A DNA stretch of 64,000 nucleotides from Bacillota bacterium (GTDB taxonomy: Bacteria; Bacillota; UBA4882; UBA8346): NCBI GenBank assembly GCA_023429995.1, contig JAEZCE010000027.1, positions 1 through 64,000 on the forward strand, written 5' to 3'. The translations under genes and the position numbers were made by a program. The notes beneath the pieces were generated by a model. That model saw only the letters and a program-made list of their open reading frames with translations. It had not been told where the DNA came from and did not search any database. How positions within the stretch are numbered: the first letter of the stretch is position 1; each line of letters opens with the position of its first letter. Below, one piece after another: positions 34,833 to 43,839 of the stretch.

Positions 34833-37529
34833 ATGTCCAACTGGTTTAACATTGAAACCAAAGATGTAATTAAAGATTTCTCCAGCTGTGAAAAGAAAGG
34901 ATTGACAACTTCCGAAGCAAACCGCAGACTCGCCAAAGTGGGACAAAATCAACTAGCTCCCGGAATAAAGCTTTCGCCATGGCAAATCTTAGGCTCGCAA
35001 TTTAAGGATTTCATGGTGTTGGTGCTGATTGGAGCCGCAATTGTTTCAGGTTTATTGGGAGAAAAGGCCGATGCGATAACGATTGTCGCTATCGTCATTC
35101 TCAACTCTTTTTTGGGGTTTATCCAAGAATACCGGGCAGAAAAGTCTTTAGAAGCTTTAAAAGAATTAACCGCACCCCTGGCTCACGTTTTTCGGGACGG
35201 TAAAGTTCAGAGAGAGCCTGCCAAATCTATCGTTCCCGGCGATATTCTGGTTTTGGAAAGCGGGGATAGGATTGCGGCCGATGGTAGAATCATCCTAGCC
35301 ACCGATTTGGAAATCAATGAGGCCACCTTAACCGGTGAGTCTTTGGCAGTTTCAAAAGATGAACTTGTTTATAAAGATCCCCACCCCGCGCTCGGTGATC
35401 AAAAAAATATGGTATTCGCGGGCACGATTGTCACTGGCGGAAGAGGACGGGCTATTGTTACAGCAACCGGAATGAAAACAGAAATCGGCAAAATAGCCGG
35501 TTTGATAAGTAATGCCCAAACTGAAGAAACTCCTTTACAAAAACGTTTGGAACAGCTTGGAAAATGGCTGGTTGTGATTTGTTTGGGTGTTTGCGCAGCC
35601 GTGGGAACAATGGGGGTTTTAAGGGGCGAACCACCCCGCCAAATGTTTTTGGCAGCTGTAAGTCTAGCGGTAGCTGCGATTCCGGAGGGTTTGCCGGCTA
35701 TTGTCACCATTGTCTTGGCAGTGGGAGTCCAGAAAATGATTCGGCGGAATGCGATCATCCGCAGGTTGCCGGCGGTGGAAACTTTGGGTTGCGCTACGGT
35801 AATTTGTTCAGACAAGACGGGAACATTGACCCAGAGCAAATTGGGAGTTACCCGGCTTTGGACCGGGGGAGGGGAGTATAGTTTGGAGTCAAATGATTCC
35901 GCCAAAAAGGCAGCGGCTGATATCGGAGGGGTACTTAAACGCCTGTTGGAAATCGGTATTCTTTGTAATAATGCTGAACTTCAAAAGGAAGGAAATTTGC
36001 TCAATATTATCGGGGATCCGACAGAAGGAGCATTGCTGACAGCTGCCCTAAAATTTGGAATCGATCCGGTGTGTTGCGCCCGGGAACAAATGCGCCTTGG
36101 GGAAATTCCCTTCAGTTCGGATCGCAAACGTATGAGCGTATGGGTAAAAAGCCAGGATGGCCTGTTGTTGTTGGCAAAAGGCGCCGCCGATATTATGATG
36201 GAGCGCTGCACCCATATTGGGTCTAATGTTGGGATTGTCCCTTTTTCATCAAAAATGAAAATGGAAGTCAAAAGCTGTACGGAAAAATGGGGGTCTAAAG
36301 GCCTGCGAATCTTGGCCTTCGCCTACCGGCCAGCCCGGTTTGAGGAAATCCATCTGAAAAACAACGATCCTGAAAAGGGTTTAATCTTTGTCGGATTGAT
36401 GGGAATGACCGACCCACCGCGGCCCGAATCGCGAGGAGCCATCGAGAAGGCCAGGCGCGCGGGAATTCAAACCAAAATGATTACCGGCGATTACCCGCGG
36501 ACTGCGGCGGCTATAGCCAAACAAATTCATTTGCTCAGGCCTGAGGGTAAAATCATTACCGGAAGAGAAATCGACCAGCTGAGCGATAAAGCGCTTGCTG
36601 CCATTATTCATGAAATTGACGTTTTTGCCCGGGTTTCGCCTCACCATAAATTACGGGTGGTTAAGGCATTAAAGCAGCAAGGAGAAATTGTCGCCATGAC
36701 CGGGGATGGTGTTAACGATGCTCCCGCAATTAAGGAAGCCGATATTGGAGTGGCCATGGGTCAAAGTGGTACCGATGTCACGAAAGAGGCTTCGGCAATG
36801 GTCATTGCGGATGATAATTTTGCCACAATCATTGCAGCGGTGGAAGAAGGCCGGACAATTTATGATAATATCCGTAAGTTTATCCGCTATTTGTTAAGCT
36901 GTAATATGGGAGAAATTTTAACCATGTTTGGCGGTATTATGCTGGGCTTACCTTTCCCTCTCCTGCCGATTCAAATATTGTGGGTCAACTTGGTTACGGA
37001 TGGCCTTCCCGCAATTGCGCTCGGAATGGATCAGGCAGATGGGGACAATATGAACCGGCGGCCCAGGCCTCCCCGGGAAGGAATTTTCGGACGAGGATTG
37101 GGCCTGAAAATAATGTTTCAGGGTGTAATGATTGGTGCGGTTACTTTACTGGTTTATATTTTGAAATTAAAGACAGGCGGCTTAATGGAAGCACGTACGG
37201 CGGCTTTTGCAACCTTGGTTTTTGCCCAATTATTTTTTGTATTTCAGTGTCGTTCAGAATCCAAGAGCCTATTGCAGCTCAATCCTTTTCAAAACCGGTA
37301 TCTTTTGGGGGCGGCCTTCGTCTCCAGCGCAATGCAAGTGATGGTTATTATGATTCCCTGGTTTCAAAGGATTTTTTATACCACTTCCCTAAAGGCCTCT
37401 GATTGGTGGATGATCCTGGCTTTGACATTATTATCGACAATCATCGGAGACTTGGTATTTCAGTTCCGAAGCGTGATTAAAAAACATTTAAGTATCTTTC
37501 GCTTCGAAACGCATAGGTCCGCGTTTTAG
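34833..37529 (+). CDS. P-type ATPase, calcium-transporting type (P2A)
   Basis: 898 aa. A cation pump of the SERCA/PMCA-like class, probably exporting Ca2+. The N-terminal cation_ATPase_N region (WFNIETKDVIKDFSSCEKKGLTTSEANRRL) is followed by actuator motif TGES, the membrane metal site AAIPEGLPAIVT (PEGLP, P2A-type), the phosphorylation site DKTGTLT (D327), KGAADIMMERC in the nucleotide domain, and MTGDGVNDAPAIK. The C-terminal helices include the family NLVTDGLPAIALGMD. ATG 34833 has GGAGGAG upstream. No CPC or metal-binding domain is present, excluding a copper pump. It is translated divergently from rqcH. Confidence 0.92.
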   Translation: MSNWFNIETKDVIKDFSSCEKKGLTTSEANRRLAKVGQNQLAPGIKLSPWQILGSQFKDFMVLVLIGAAIVSGLLGEKADAITIVAIVILNSFLGFIQEYRAEKSLEALKELTAPLAHVFRDGKVQREPAKSIVPGDILVLESGDRIAADGRIILATDLEINEATLTGESLAVSKDELVYKDPHPALGDQKNMVFAGTIVTGGRGRAIVTATGMKTEIGKIAGLISNAQTEETPLQKRLEQLGKWLVVICLGVCAAVGTMGVLRGEPPRQMFLAAVSLAVAAIPEGLPAIVTIVLAVGVQKMIRRNAIIRRLPAVETLGCATVICSDKTGTLTQSKLGVTRLWTGGGEYSLESNDSAKKAAADIGGVLKRLLEIGILCNNAELQKEGNLLNIIGDPTEGALLTAALKFGIDPVCCAREQMRLGEIPFSSDRKRMSVWVKSQDGLLLLAKGAADIMMERCTHIGSNVGIVPFSSKMKMEVKSCTEKWGSKGLRILAFAYRPARFEEIHLKNNDPEKGLIFVGLMGMTDPPRPESRGAIEKARRAGIQTKMITGDYPRTAAAIAKQIHLLRPEGKIITGREIDQLSDKALAAIIHEIDVFARVSPHHKLRVVKALKQQGEIVAMTGDGVNDAPAIKEADIGVAMGQSGTDVTKEASAMVIADDNFATIIAAVEEGRTIYDNIRKFIRYLLSCNMGEILTMFGGIMLGLPFPLLPIQILWVNLVTDGLPAIALGMDQADGDNMNRRPRPPREGIFGRGLGLKIMFQGVMIGAVTLLVYILKLKTGGLMEARTAAFATLVFAQLFFVFQCRSESKSLLQLNPFQNRYLLGAAFVSSAMQVMVIMIPWFQRIFYTTSLKASDWWMILALTLLSTIIGDLVFQFRSVIKKHLSIFRFETHRSAF

Positions 37530-37540
37530 TGGAAAAATAA
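37511..37540 (+). promoter_or_regulatory. Candidate sigma-F promoter for DUF2953-gerW
   Basis: GCATA (37511-37515), a 15-nt spacer and GGAAAAATAA (37531-37540) match the sigma-F pattern (GyATA, then GGnnAnAnTA) with one mismatch. It lies at the end of the ATPase gene, 30 bp before the GTG of DUF2953. In Bacillus subtilis the ytfI-ytfJ genes belong to the sigma-F regulon. Confidence 0.5.
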
Positions 37541-37585
37541 CCACAGACTGGAAACCTTGGGGTGAATCTGTGGTTCAGCTTTTTT
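37539..37585 (+). terminator. Hairpin overlapping the DUF2953 start, terminator-like
   Basis: AACCACAGA (37539-37547) pairs perfectly with TCTGTGGTT (37567-37575), followed by CAGC and seven T. The 3' arm includes the GTG start codon and the GGGGTG ribosome site is in the loop. It may end ATPase transcripts and hide the start of the next gene in read-through RNA. Confidence 0.55.
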
Positions 37586-38268
37586 TGTTTTTAAGTGTTT
37601 TTTGTATATTCTTTTTTTTACCGGTTGAATTCAGGATTTTTTATCAAAAGGTAGCTTGGGACGATGCCTTCGTGTTAGAGATGTCTTTTTTACATGGTTT
37701 ATTGAAAAGACGCAGAGCCATCAGTTTACTCCAATTAACAGCCAAAGGGGTTAAAGTACAACAGAAAAACTCCGGCCGCTGGTTTTTTTTACGGAAAATC
37801 AGCCGTCAAAAAAAAACCACCTCCTATCAAGGAAATTCCCGCAACTGGCGGGAATTTTTTCAGAGCTATCAAAAAAGGGGTTTAGGGGTGACTTTGCTCA
37901 CTTATTTTTTGCCTGCCCAATACCACCGCTGGCTATTTGTAGTTGAAGATTTGGAAAAGCGAGGGCATTTTACCAAATTCATCTGGATTACGCGATTCGG
38001 TACTGGAAATCCAGTGAGCACGGCGACTATTTATGGAGTTTTATGGGGGGCCAAATCAAGTCTTTTAAGTTATCTTCATCGTAAGATAAAGTTCGATTTG
38101 AAGCCGGATATTCAAGTAATTCCCGATTTCCAAAATTTGAGATTGGACTTGAACTTTGACTGTATATTTCGCGTTCAACTGGGCTATATTATAATTGCTG
38201 CTTTTATAGCGCATTTCCGTCATCGCATGATGAAAGGAGGTATCGGATTTGGAAGATCATCCAATTGA
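37570..38268 (+). CDS. DUF2953 protein (YtfI-like)
   Basis: 232 aa. An N-terminal membrane helix (FLFLSVFCIFFFLPVEF), a central basic region, then the DUF2953 core ending GVLWGAKSSLLSYL and LKPDIQVIPDFQNLRLDLNFDCIFRVQLGYIIIAAF, with a possible second helix at the C-terminus. Its function is unknown, but the gene is conserved immediately upstream of gerW/ytfJ in spore formers, as here, where the two overlap by 20 bp. It starts at GTG 37570. Confidence 0.85.
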   Translation: MVQLFLFLSVFCIFFFLPVEFRIFYQKVAWDDAFVLEMSFLHGLLKRRRAISLLQLTAKGVKVQQKNSGRWFFLRKISRQKKTTSYQGNSRNWREFFQSYQKRGLGVTLLTYFLPAQYHRWLFVVEDLEKRGHFTKFIWITRFGTGNPVSTATIYGVLWGAKSSLLSYLHRKIKFDLKPDIQVIPDFQNLRLDLNFDCIFRVQLGYIIIAAFIAHFRHRMMKGGIGFGRSSN

Positions 38269-38686
38269 AGGTTTAATGAAAACCGCGATGCAGAATATTA
38301 AAGAAATGGTTGATGTCAATACCATACTTGGAGATCCGGTAGAAACACTGGACGGTAGCGTTATTGTACCAATTTCGCGAGTCACATTTGGTTTTGCGGC
38401 CGGCGGCAGTGAATTTGAGGCCAATATGGTAAAAGCCAAGGAAAAAGATCGCGAACGGAATCAGGAAACAACGGAGAGTAGTAAGAAGCTTCCATTCGGC
38501 GGGGGAAGCGGCGCCGGAATTACCATTAATCCGGTAGCTTTTTTAGTTGTCGGTAAAGAGCAAACCAAATTATTACCGATTGAAAGCAATGTATTAGTGG
38601 ATCGTATTTTGGACTCGGCTCCACAGTTGTTGGATAAACTGCATGAATTCATCAGTCCCAAAAATCAAGAAAAAGAAATCCATTAA
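38249..38686 (+). CDS. gerW: Spore protein GerW / YtfJ family
   Basis: 145 aa. YtfJ/GerW is made in the forespore and needed for normal germination in Bacillus. The family pattern is clear: N-terminal IEGLMKTAMQNIKEMVDVNTILGDPVETLDGSVIVPISRVTFGFAAGGSEF, a variable linker, then GGGSGAGITINPVAFLVVG. It starts at TTG 38249 with AAAGGAGG upstream. It is co-transcribed with the DUF2953 gene and ends in a terminator. It is one of the strongest signs in the window of a spore-forming host. Confidence 0.93.
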   Translation: MEDHPIEGLMKTAMQNIKEMVDVNTILGDPVETLDGSVIVPISRVTFGFAAGGSEFEANMVKAKEKDRERNQETTESSKKLPFGGGSGAGITINPVAFLVVGKEQTKLLPIESNVLVDRILDSAPQLLDKLHEFISPKNQEKEIH

Positions 38687-38732
38687 ATTTTTCAAAAGCA
38701 ATGACCATCAAATGGGTCCCCAGAATTCAAAT

Positions 38733-38757
38733 AAACCGCGTTATGTGCGGTTTTTTT
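38733..38757 (+). terminator. Intrinsic terminator after gerW
   Basis: AAACCGC (38733-38739) pairs with GCGGTTT (38747-38753), with T continuing to 38757. Confidence 0.88.
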
Positions 38758-38926
38758 ATTTTTCAAAATAAACCGGGTTTTGGCAACGAATCCACCCAAT
38801 ATACGTTAGGAAGATAGTTTTTCCTAAGCACGTCCATGAATTTCCAAATAAAAAACAAAGGTATACGCAGGATTTCATGACTGTTTTCAGAAATGAACAA
38901 ACAAACATCTGGGTGGAGGCTCTCTT

Positions 38927-40045
38927 ATGAAAAAGCGGCTTTTCTATTTTTTACTATTTATGGTTCCCATTTTCATTACAATCTGCGCGTTTGCCGCTAA
39001 CGGAGTTGAATTAACCGCCTCGGCGGCAATTTTAATGGACTATACTACGGGTGAAATCTTATATCAAAAAAACGCCTCGAAAAAACTAGCCCCTGCCAGT
39101 ACCACCAAAATATTAACCGCGATTTTAGCAATTGAACGCGGTAAAATGAATCAAGAAATGATTTCAAGCATCAAAGCCAGTAAGACGGATGGATCATCCA
39201 TTTGGCTTGCTCCTGGCGAAGCCCATACTCTTGAGGATTTATTATACGGGATTCTTTTAAATTCCGGAAATGACGCCTCCGTTACCGTCGCCGAAAATTT
39301 GGCCGGCTCGGAAAGTAATTTTGCCGCCTGGATGAATAAGAAAGCAAAAGCATTGGGGGCTAAAGACAGCCATTTTGTTAATTGTAACGGCCTTCCGGAA
39401 AAAAACCATTATACCACAGCTTACGATTTGGCGCTTATCACCCGTTATGCTTTACATAATCCGATTTTTAATGAAATTATAAATACCAAGAAAAAAATTA
39501 TTAGTTGGCCCGGACATAAGTGGGATCGGACGATGTATAACCATAATAAAATGTTGTGGCGTTATCAGTATGCTGATGGAGTAAAGACAGGATATACCCG
39601 CCAGGCCGGTCACTGTCTGGTTACGTCGGCGACGAAGAATAACCATCGCTTGATTGTCGTTGTATTACATAGCAAAAATGAATATGTTGACTCAACGGCT
39701 TTATTTAATTACGGATTCAGTCGTTTTCAACTTTATACCCTTTCTTCTACGAAGAGGTTAGGAGCGGTGAATGTTGCCGGAGGAGTGCAGCAACAAGTTC
39801 CGGTTTCCGCTATGAGTCCAATTAATCTGGTTATCCCGAAAGGAACGGAATCAAAACTGCAAATGAATTTGAGTTTGCCTCAGACCATTAAGGCGCCGGT
39901 AGAAAAAGCCCAGCATGTCGGTGAGCTTAAAGTGGAACTGGGTGGAAAGGTCTTGGAAGAATGTCCGGTGGTTGCTATAACCCTCGTTCAGCGAAAAGGG
40001 ATTGTTCAGCGATTTTGGGAATGGGTTACTGGATTATTTAAATAA
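38927..40045 (+). CDS. D-alanyl-D-alanine carboxypeptidase (DacF/PBP5 family)
   Basis: 372 aa exported serine DD-carboxypeptidase that trims the terminal D-Ala of peptidoglycan pentapeptides. A signal peptide (residues 1-23, ending AFA-A) is followed by the S11 peptidase domain with SxxK STTK (S58, K61), SGN in LLNSGNDASV, and KTG in DGVKTGYTRQAGHC. The second beta domain ends with an amphipathic helix (IVQRFWEWVTGLFK) that anchors such enzymes to the membrane. In Bacillus, dacF is expressed in the forespore; I see no convincing sigma-F box here, so a vegetative PBP5-like role is equally possible. A GGGTGGAGG site precedes the ATG. Confidence 0.92.
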   Translation: MKKRLFYFLLFMVPIFITICAFAANGVELTASAAILMDYTTGEILYQKNASKKLAPASTTKILTAILAIERGKMNQEMISSIKASKTDGSSIWLAPGEAHTLEDLLYGILLNSGNDASVTVAENLAGSESNFAAWMNKKAKALGAKDSHFVNCNGLPEKNHYTTAYDLALITRYALHNPIFNEIINTKKKIISWPGHKWDRTMYNHNKMLWRYQYADGVKTGYTRQAGHCLVTSATKNNHRLIVVVLHSKNEYVDSTALFNYGFSRFQLYTLSSTKRLGAVNVAGGVQQQVPVSAMSPINLVIPKGTESKLQMNLSLPQTIKAPVEKAQHVGELKVELGGKVLEECPVVAITLVQRKGIVQRFWEWVTGLFK

Positions 40046-40062
40046 ATAGGGTGTTAATAGGC

Positions 40063-40091
40063 TTGACGTCTTGCCATGCCGGTGCTATAAT
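40063..40091 (+). promoter_or_regulatory. Sigma-A promoter of tRNA-Leu
   Basis: TTGACG (40063-40068), exactly 17 nt, TATAAT (40086-40091), 12 bp upstream of the tRNA 5' end. Confidence 0.93.
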
Positions 40092-40103
40092 CGTGTATAC
40101 GAT

Positions 40104-40185
40104 GCGAGAGTGGCGGAATGGCAGACGCGCTAGACTTAGGATCTAGTGGGCAACCGTGCGGGTTCAAGTCCCGCCTCTCGCACCA
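40104..40185 (+). tRNA. tRNA-Leu (anticodon TAG)
   Basis: Acceptor GCGAGAG pairs with CTCTCGC before A and an encoded CCA. The anticodon stem CTAGA/TCTAG encloses the loop CTTAGGA, so the anticodon is TAG (codons CUN). The variable arm is short for a leucine tRNA but present (TGGGCAACCGTG). The T-arm has GGTTCAAGTCC. Confidence 0.96.
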
Positions 40186-40247
40186 ATTAAATTGATTTCA
40201 TCCGAAACTATTGACATTTCAAGATAACAAAGGTAATATTTTATTAT

Positions 40248-40273
40248 CCTCGGATAGCCGGGGTTTATTTTTT
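40248..40273 (+). terminator. Terminator of tRNA-Leu
   Basis: CCTCGG (40248-40253), ATAG loop, CCGGGG (40258-40263), then TTTATTTTTT. The rest of the gap to tig (40274-40479) is AT-rich with no recognised feature other than the tig ribosome site. Confidence 0.8.
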
Positions 40274-40479
40274 GTGCTGAAATTTTAACGGGATTTACCG
40301 GAATTTTGCGGAAAAAATTTGCATAGTGAAAATTATGAATTTCGTTTACTTCTGAGTCCTATGAGCGATAATAGTTTAGCAGGAGTTTCAAATCGAAGTG
40401 TCGAAATGCTGAATGCAGATAAAGGGCAAGAAATTTCAGCGTCAAACATATATTATAGTACAGATTCGGAGGAGCATAA

Positions 40480-41787
40480 ATGCAGTTTAACCTGGAAAAA
40501 CTAGAACAGAATTTTGTCATGCTGGAGGTTACGGTTGACCCCAAAGAAATCGAAGATGCTTTGGCGGAGAGTTACAAAATCGTTGTTAATAAGGTGAATT
40601 TACCGGGCTTTCGTAAGGGACATATTCCACGCCAAATTCTTGAGGCCCAATTCGGAAAAACCGTTCTTTACGAGGATGCTTTAGATATAATTGTATCCAA
40701 GGGATATTTTAAAGGGATGGAACAATATAATTTAGAGCCCATCGATCAACCGAAATTGGAAATCAAAGAACCATTTGAAGAAGGTAAAAATTTTGTTTAT
40801 AAAGCGAAAATTGAAGTATTGCCTGAAGTGAAATTGGGGCAATATAAAGGTCTGGAAATTGAAAAGAAAAAAGCCACGGTCAGCGAAAGCGAAATCGAAG
40901 AACGGCTGAAATCTTTGCAAGAACGTCATGCCGAGCTTGTGGTGAGTGATAAAAAGGAACTTGAAAAAGGCGATTTTTCGGTCATTGATTTTGAAGGCTA
41001 TGTTGACGGCAAGGCATTTCCAGGTGGAGCTGCTCAAGGGTACTCGTTAGAAATCGGATCCGGCAGTTTCATACCGGGATTTGAGGAACAATTGGTTGGA
41101 ATGTCCCCTGAAAATTCCAAAGACATCACTGTCAAATTTCCTGAAGACTATCATAGTAAAGATTTAGCCGGTAAAGAGGCAACCTTTAAGGTAACCCTCC
41201 ATGAAATTAAGGTTAAAGAAATTCCGACGATTGATGATGAATTTGCTAAATCGGTAGGGAACTTCGAAACTGTCAATGAGTTAAAAAATGATCTTCGCGA
41301 AAAAATACTAGCCATGAATGAGCGGGAGTCGGAAGCGAACTTCAGTGATGCCGTCATCAATACTGCGGTCGAAAACGCTACGGTCGATGTGCCGGAAACA
41401 ATGATTAAGCAGGAAATGGACGATTTATTGCACCGTTTTGAGCATAACCTGGCATATCAAGGTTTAACCTTAGAGAAATACTTGGAATACACTCAAAAAT
41501 CCAGCGAACAAGTGAAAGAAGATTTTCGTCCCGAAGCCGTAAAGCGGGTTAAAACCGATTTGATTTTGAACACTGTTGCTAAGGCTGAAAATATTGAAGT
41601 GTCTGAAGATGAAGTCAATCAAAAAATTCAGGAACTGGCAGCAATGTATGAACAAAAGAATCCTGATAAATTAAAAAAGGATTTGGAGAAAAACGGCCGG
41701 CTCTCAGGGGTCAAACAGGCTATTTTACTGGAAAAAACTGCTGATTTTATTAAAGAACAAGCTACTGTAAAGATTGTTGAAAAGTAA
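40480..41787 (+). CDS. tig: Trigger factor
   Basis: 435 aa ribosome-bound chaperone and peptidyl-prolyl isomerase. The N-terminal ribosome-binding signature is LPGFRKGHIPRQILEAQFG. The FKBP-type PPIase domain occupies about residues 150-245 (KGDFSVIDFEGYVDGKAFPGGAAQGYSLEIGSGSFIPGFEEQLVG), and the helical C-terminal arms run from 260 to 435. It has TTCGGAGGAG before ATG 40480. It is followed by clpP and clpX, the common tig-clpP-clpX order. Confidence 0.97.
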   Translation: MQFNLEKLEQNFVMLEVTVDPKEIEDALAESYKIVVNKVNLPGFRKGHIPRQILEAQFGKTVLYEDALDIIVSKGYFKGMEQYNLEPIDQPKLEIKEPFEEGKNFVYKAKIEVLPEVKLGQYKGLEIEKKKATVSESEIEERLKSLQERHAELVVSDKKELEKGDFSVIDFEGYVDGKAFPGGAAQGYSLEIGSGSFIPGFEEQLVGMSPENSKDITVKFPEDYHSKDLAGKEATFKVTLHEIKVKEIPTIDDEFAKSVGNFETVNELKNDLREKILAMNERESEANFSDAVINTAVENATVDVPETMIKQEMDDLLHRFEHNLAYQGLTLEKYLEYTQKSSEQVKEDFRPEAVKRVKTDLILNTVAKAENIEVSEDEVNQKIQELAAMYEQKNPDKLKKDLEKNGRLSGVKQAILLEKTADFIKEQATVKIVEK

Positions 41788-41841
41788 TAACCATTGAATA
41801 TTCGCTTACATGGGCGCACATGCTAGGAGGGGAGCAAATTG

Positions 41842-42441
41842 ATGAATATGAATTTGGTACCGATGGTGGTTGAACAAACCAATCGCGGCGAACGGGCATA
41901 TGATATTTATTCCCGTTTATTAAAGGATAGGATTGTCTTTTTGGGTGGCCCAATCGATGATAATTTAGCCAATTTGGTCATAGCGGAATTGCTCTTTTTG
42001 GCAGGAGAAGATCCCGATAAAGAAATATTCTTATATATTAATAGCCCCGGCGGGGCAGTATATTCAGGTCTGGCGATTTACGACACAATCCAATACATAC
42101 GACCGCAAGTATCTACGATTTGCGTGGGTATGGCGGCCAGTATGGCGGCAATCCTGTTGACCGCCGGAAGTAAAGGAAAACGTTTTGGATTGCCTAATTC
42201 CAGAGTTTTAATTCACCAGCCTCACATTCAGGGCGGTGTCGGAGGGCAAGCAACCGATATCGAAATTCAGGCCAAAGAAATCTTGAGAATGAGAGAAGTA
42301 GGCAGCCACATTTTAGCGAAACATACCGGGCAACCCTTTGAAAAAATTGAAAAAGACGTGGACCGCGATTACTGGATGTCTGCAGAGGAAGCTAAAGAAT
42401 ACGGGATTATTGACGATATATTTATCAGTCAAAAAAAGTAA
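41842..42441 (+). CDS. clpP: ATP-dependent Clp protease proteolytic subunit
   Basis: 199 aa serine protease forming the double-heptamer chamber. The catalytic triad is visible: S100 in VGMAASMAA, H125 in VLIHQPH, and Asp in KDVDRDYWMSAEEA. The N-terminus MNLVPMVVEQTNRGERAYDIYSRLL is the axial-loop region. ATG 41842 lies 9 nt after AGGAGGGG; a TTG just before is less likely. It is followed after 58 bp by clpX. Confidence 0.97.
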   Translation: MNMNLVPMVVEQTNRGERAYDIYSRLLKDRIVFLGGPIDDNLANLVIAELLFLAGEDPDKEIFLYINSPGGAVYSGLAIYDTIQYIRPQVSTICVGMAASMAAILLTAGSKGKRFGLPNSRVLIHQPHIQGGVGGQATDIEIQAKEILRMREVGSHILAKHTGQPFEKIEKDVDRDYWMSAEEAKEYGIIDDIFISQKK

Positions 42442-42499
42442 TTGTTATGGAATTGGGAAATAAGATTTCCACAAAATATGCCGAAAGCGAGGTGGAAAG

Positions 42500-43762
42500 A
42501 TGCTTAAATTTGGAGATGAAAAAGGCCAGTTAAAATGCTCTTTCTGCGGTAAAGCACAGGAACAGGTAAAAAAACTGATTGCCGGTCCCGGAGTGTATAT
42601 TTGTGATGAATGCATTGAGCTCTGCAATGAAATTATTGATGAAGAACTTAGTGAAGAAGTTAATCTGGACATCGGCAATAATCCAAAGCCTAAAGAAATC
42701 AAGGAAATTTTGGACCAGTATGTAATTGGTCAGGAAGACGCCAAAAGAACTTTGGCGGTGGCTGTTTATAATCATTATAAACGGATCAACTCCGAAGAAC
42801 GTTTTGAGGATGTGGAGCTTCAAAAGAGTAACATTTTATTACTAGGACCGACGGGTTGCGGTAAAACTTTACTCGCCCAGACTTTGGCAAAAATTTTGAA
42901 TGTTCCTTTCGCAATTGCCGACGCCACCTCATTGACTGAGGCCGGGTATGTTGGTGAAGACGTTGAAAATATTCTCTTAAAACTTATTCAAGCAGCTGAT
43001 TACGATGTGGAGCGGGCCGAAAGAGGAATTATTTATATTGATGAAATCGATAAAATTGCCCGCAAATCGGAAAATCCTTCCATAACCCGGGATGTATCCG
43101 GTGAAGGAGTTCAACAAGCTTTATTAAAAATACTGGAAGGCACTGTTGCTTCGGTTCCTCCTCAAGGGGGTCGGAAACACCCTCATCAGGAATTTATTCA
43201 ACTGGACACGACGAGTATCTTATTTATTTGCGGCGGCGCATTTGATGGTTTAGAAAAAATCATTGAAAATAGGATTGGGAAGAAAACCTTGGGATTTGGC
43301 GCCGAGGCCCGGTCAAAAACGGAAAAGCCGCTGGGAGAAATTTTGCGGCAAATTATGCCGGAAGATTTATTGAAATTTGGTTTAATTCCGGAATTTGTGG
43401 GCCGATTACCGATTGTTGTTGCTTTAGATGCTCTGGATGAAAAAGCCTTGGTTCAGATTCTTACCGAACCCAAGAATGCTTTGGCCAAACAATTTCAAAA
43501 ATTGTTTGAGCTCGATAATATTGAACTGGCCTTTGAACCGGATGCCCTTGATTCCATCGCTAAACAAGCTATCAAACGGAATACCGGTGCCAGGGGACTT
43601 CGGGCGATTATCGAGAAATTATTAATGGATTTAATGTATGAATTGCCCTCTCACAATGATTTAAAACGTTGTGTAGTTACCAAATCAATGGTCGAAGAAA
43701 ATGGTGAGCCGATTTTAGTCGGAGTGGAGACGCGTAAAAAAAAGAAAGAAGAATCTGCTTAA
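42500..43762 (+). CDS. clpX: ATP-dependent Clp protease ATP-binding subunit ClpX
   Basis: 420 aa AAA+ unfoldase that feeds substrates to ClpP. The N-terminal zinc-binding domain has C13, C16, C35, C38 (CSFC, CDEC). Walker A is GPTGCGKT and Walker B IIYIDEIDKIARK. The substrate-gripping pore loop lies in the TEAGYVGEDVEN region, and the sensor block has RNTGARGLRAIIE. The ClpP-docking IGF-type loop appears as IGKKTLGFGAE. It ends in a strong terminator before lonB. Confidence 0.97.
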   Translation: MLKFGDEKGQLKCSFCGKAQEQVKKLIAGPGVYICDECIELCNEIIDEELSEEVNLDIGNNPKPKEIKEILDQYVIGQEDAKRTLAVAVYNHYKRINSEERFEDVELQKSNILLLGPTGCGKTLLAQTLAKILNVPFAIADATSLTEAGYVGEDVENILLKLIQAADYDVERAERGIIYIDEIDKIARKSENPSITRDVSGEGVQQALLKILEGTVASVPPQGGRKHPHQEFIQLDTTSILFICGGAFDGLEKIIENRIGKKTLGFGAEARSKTEKPLGEILRQIMPEDLLKFGLIPEFVGRLPIVVALDALDEKALVQILTEPKNALAKQFQKLFELDNIELAFEPDALDSIAKQAIKRNTGARGLRAIIEKLLMDLMYELPSHNDLKRCVVTKSMVEENGEPILVGVETRKKKKEESA

Positions 43763-43797
43763 ATAAATTTGATCCCTTAAAAACGACCCATTTTATA

Positions 43798-43827
43798 ATC
43801 CCAACCCTTTAGGTTGGGATTTTTTAT
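43798..43827 (+). terminator. Intrinsic terminator after clpX
   Basis: ATCCCAACC (43798-43806), CTTTA loop, GGTTGGGAT (43812-43820), then six T. Confidence 0.95.
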
Positions 43828-43839
43828 TGTTCATCCCGG

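Noticed and set aside
35399..35905. Minus-strand open frame of 168 codons
   Set aside because: It lies wholly inside the well-supported P-type ATPase gene, has no ribosome site and no family-like composition.
34833..37529. Copper-exporting ATPase belonging to csoR-copZ
   Set aside because: It has PEGLP rather than a CPC membrane motif and no N-terminal heavy-metal domain, so it is a calcium-type pump.
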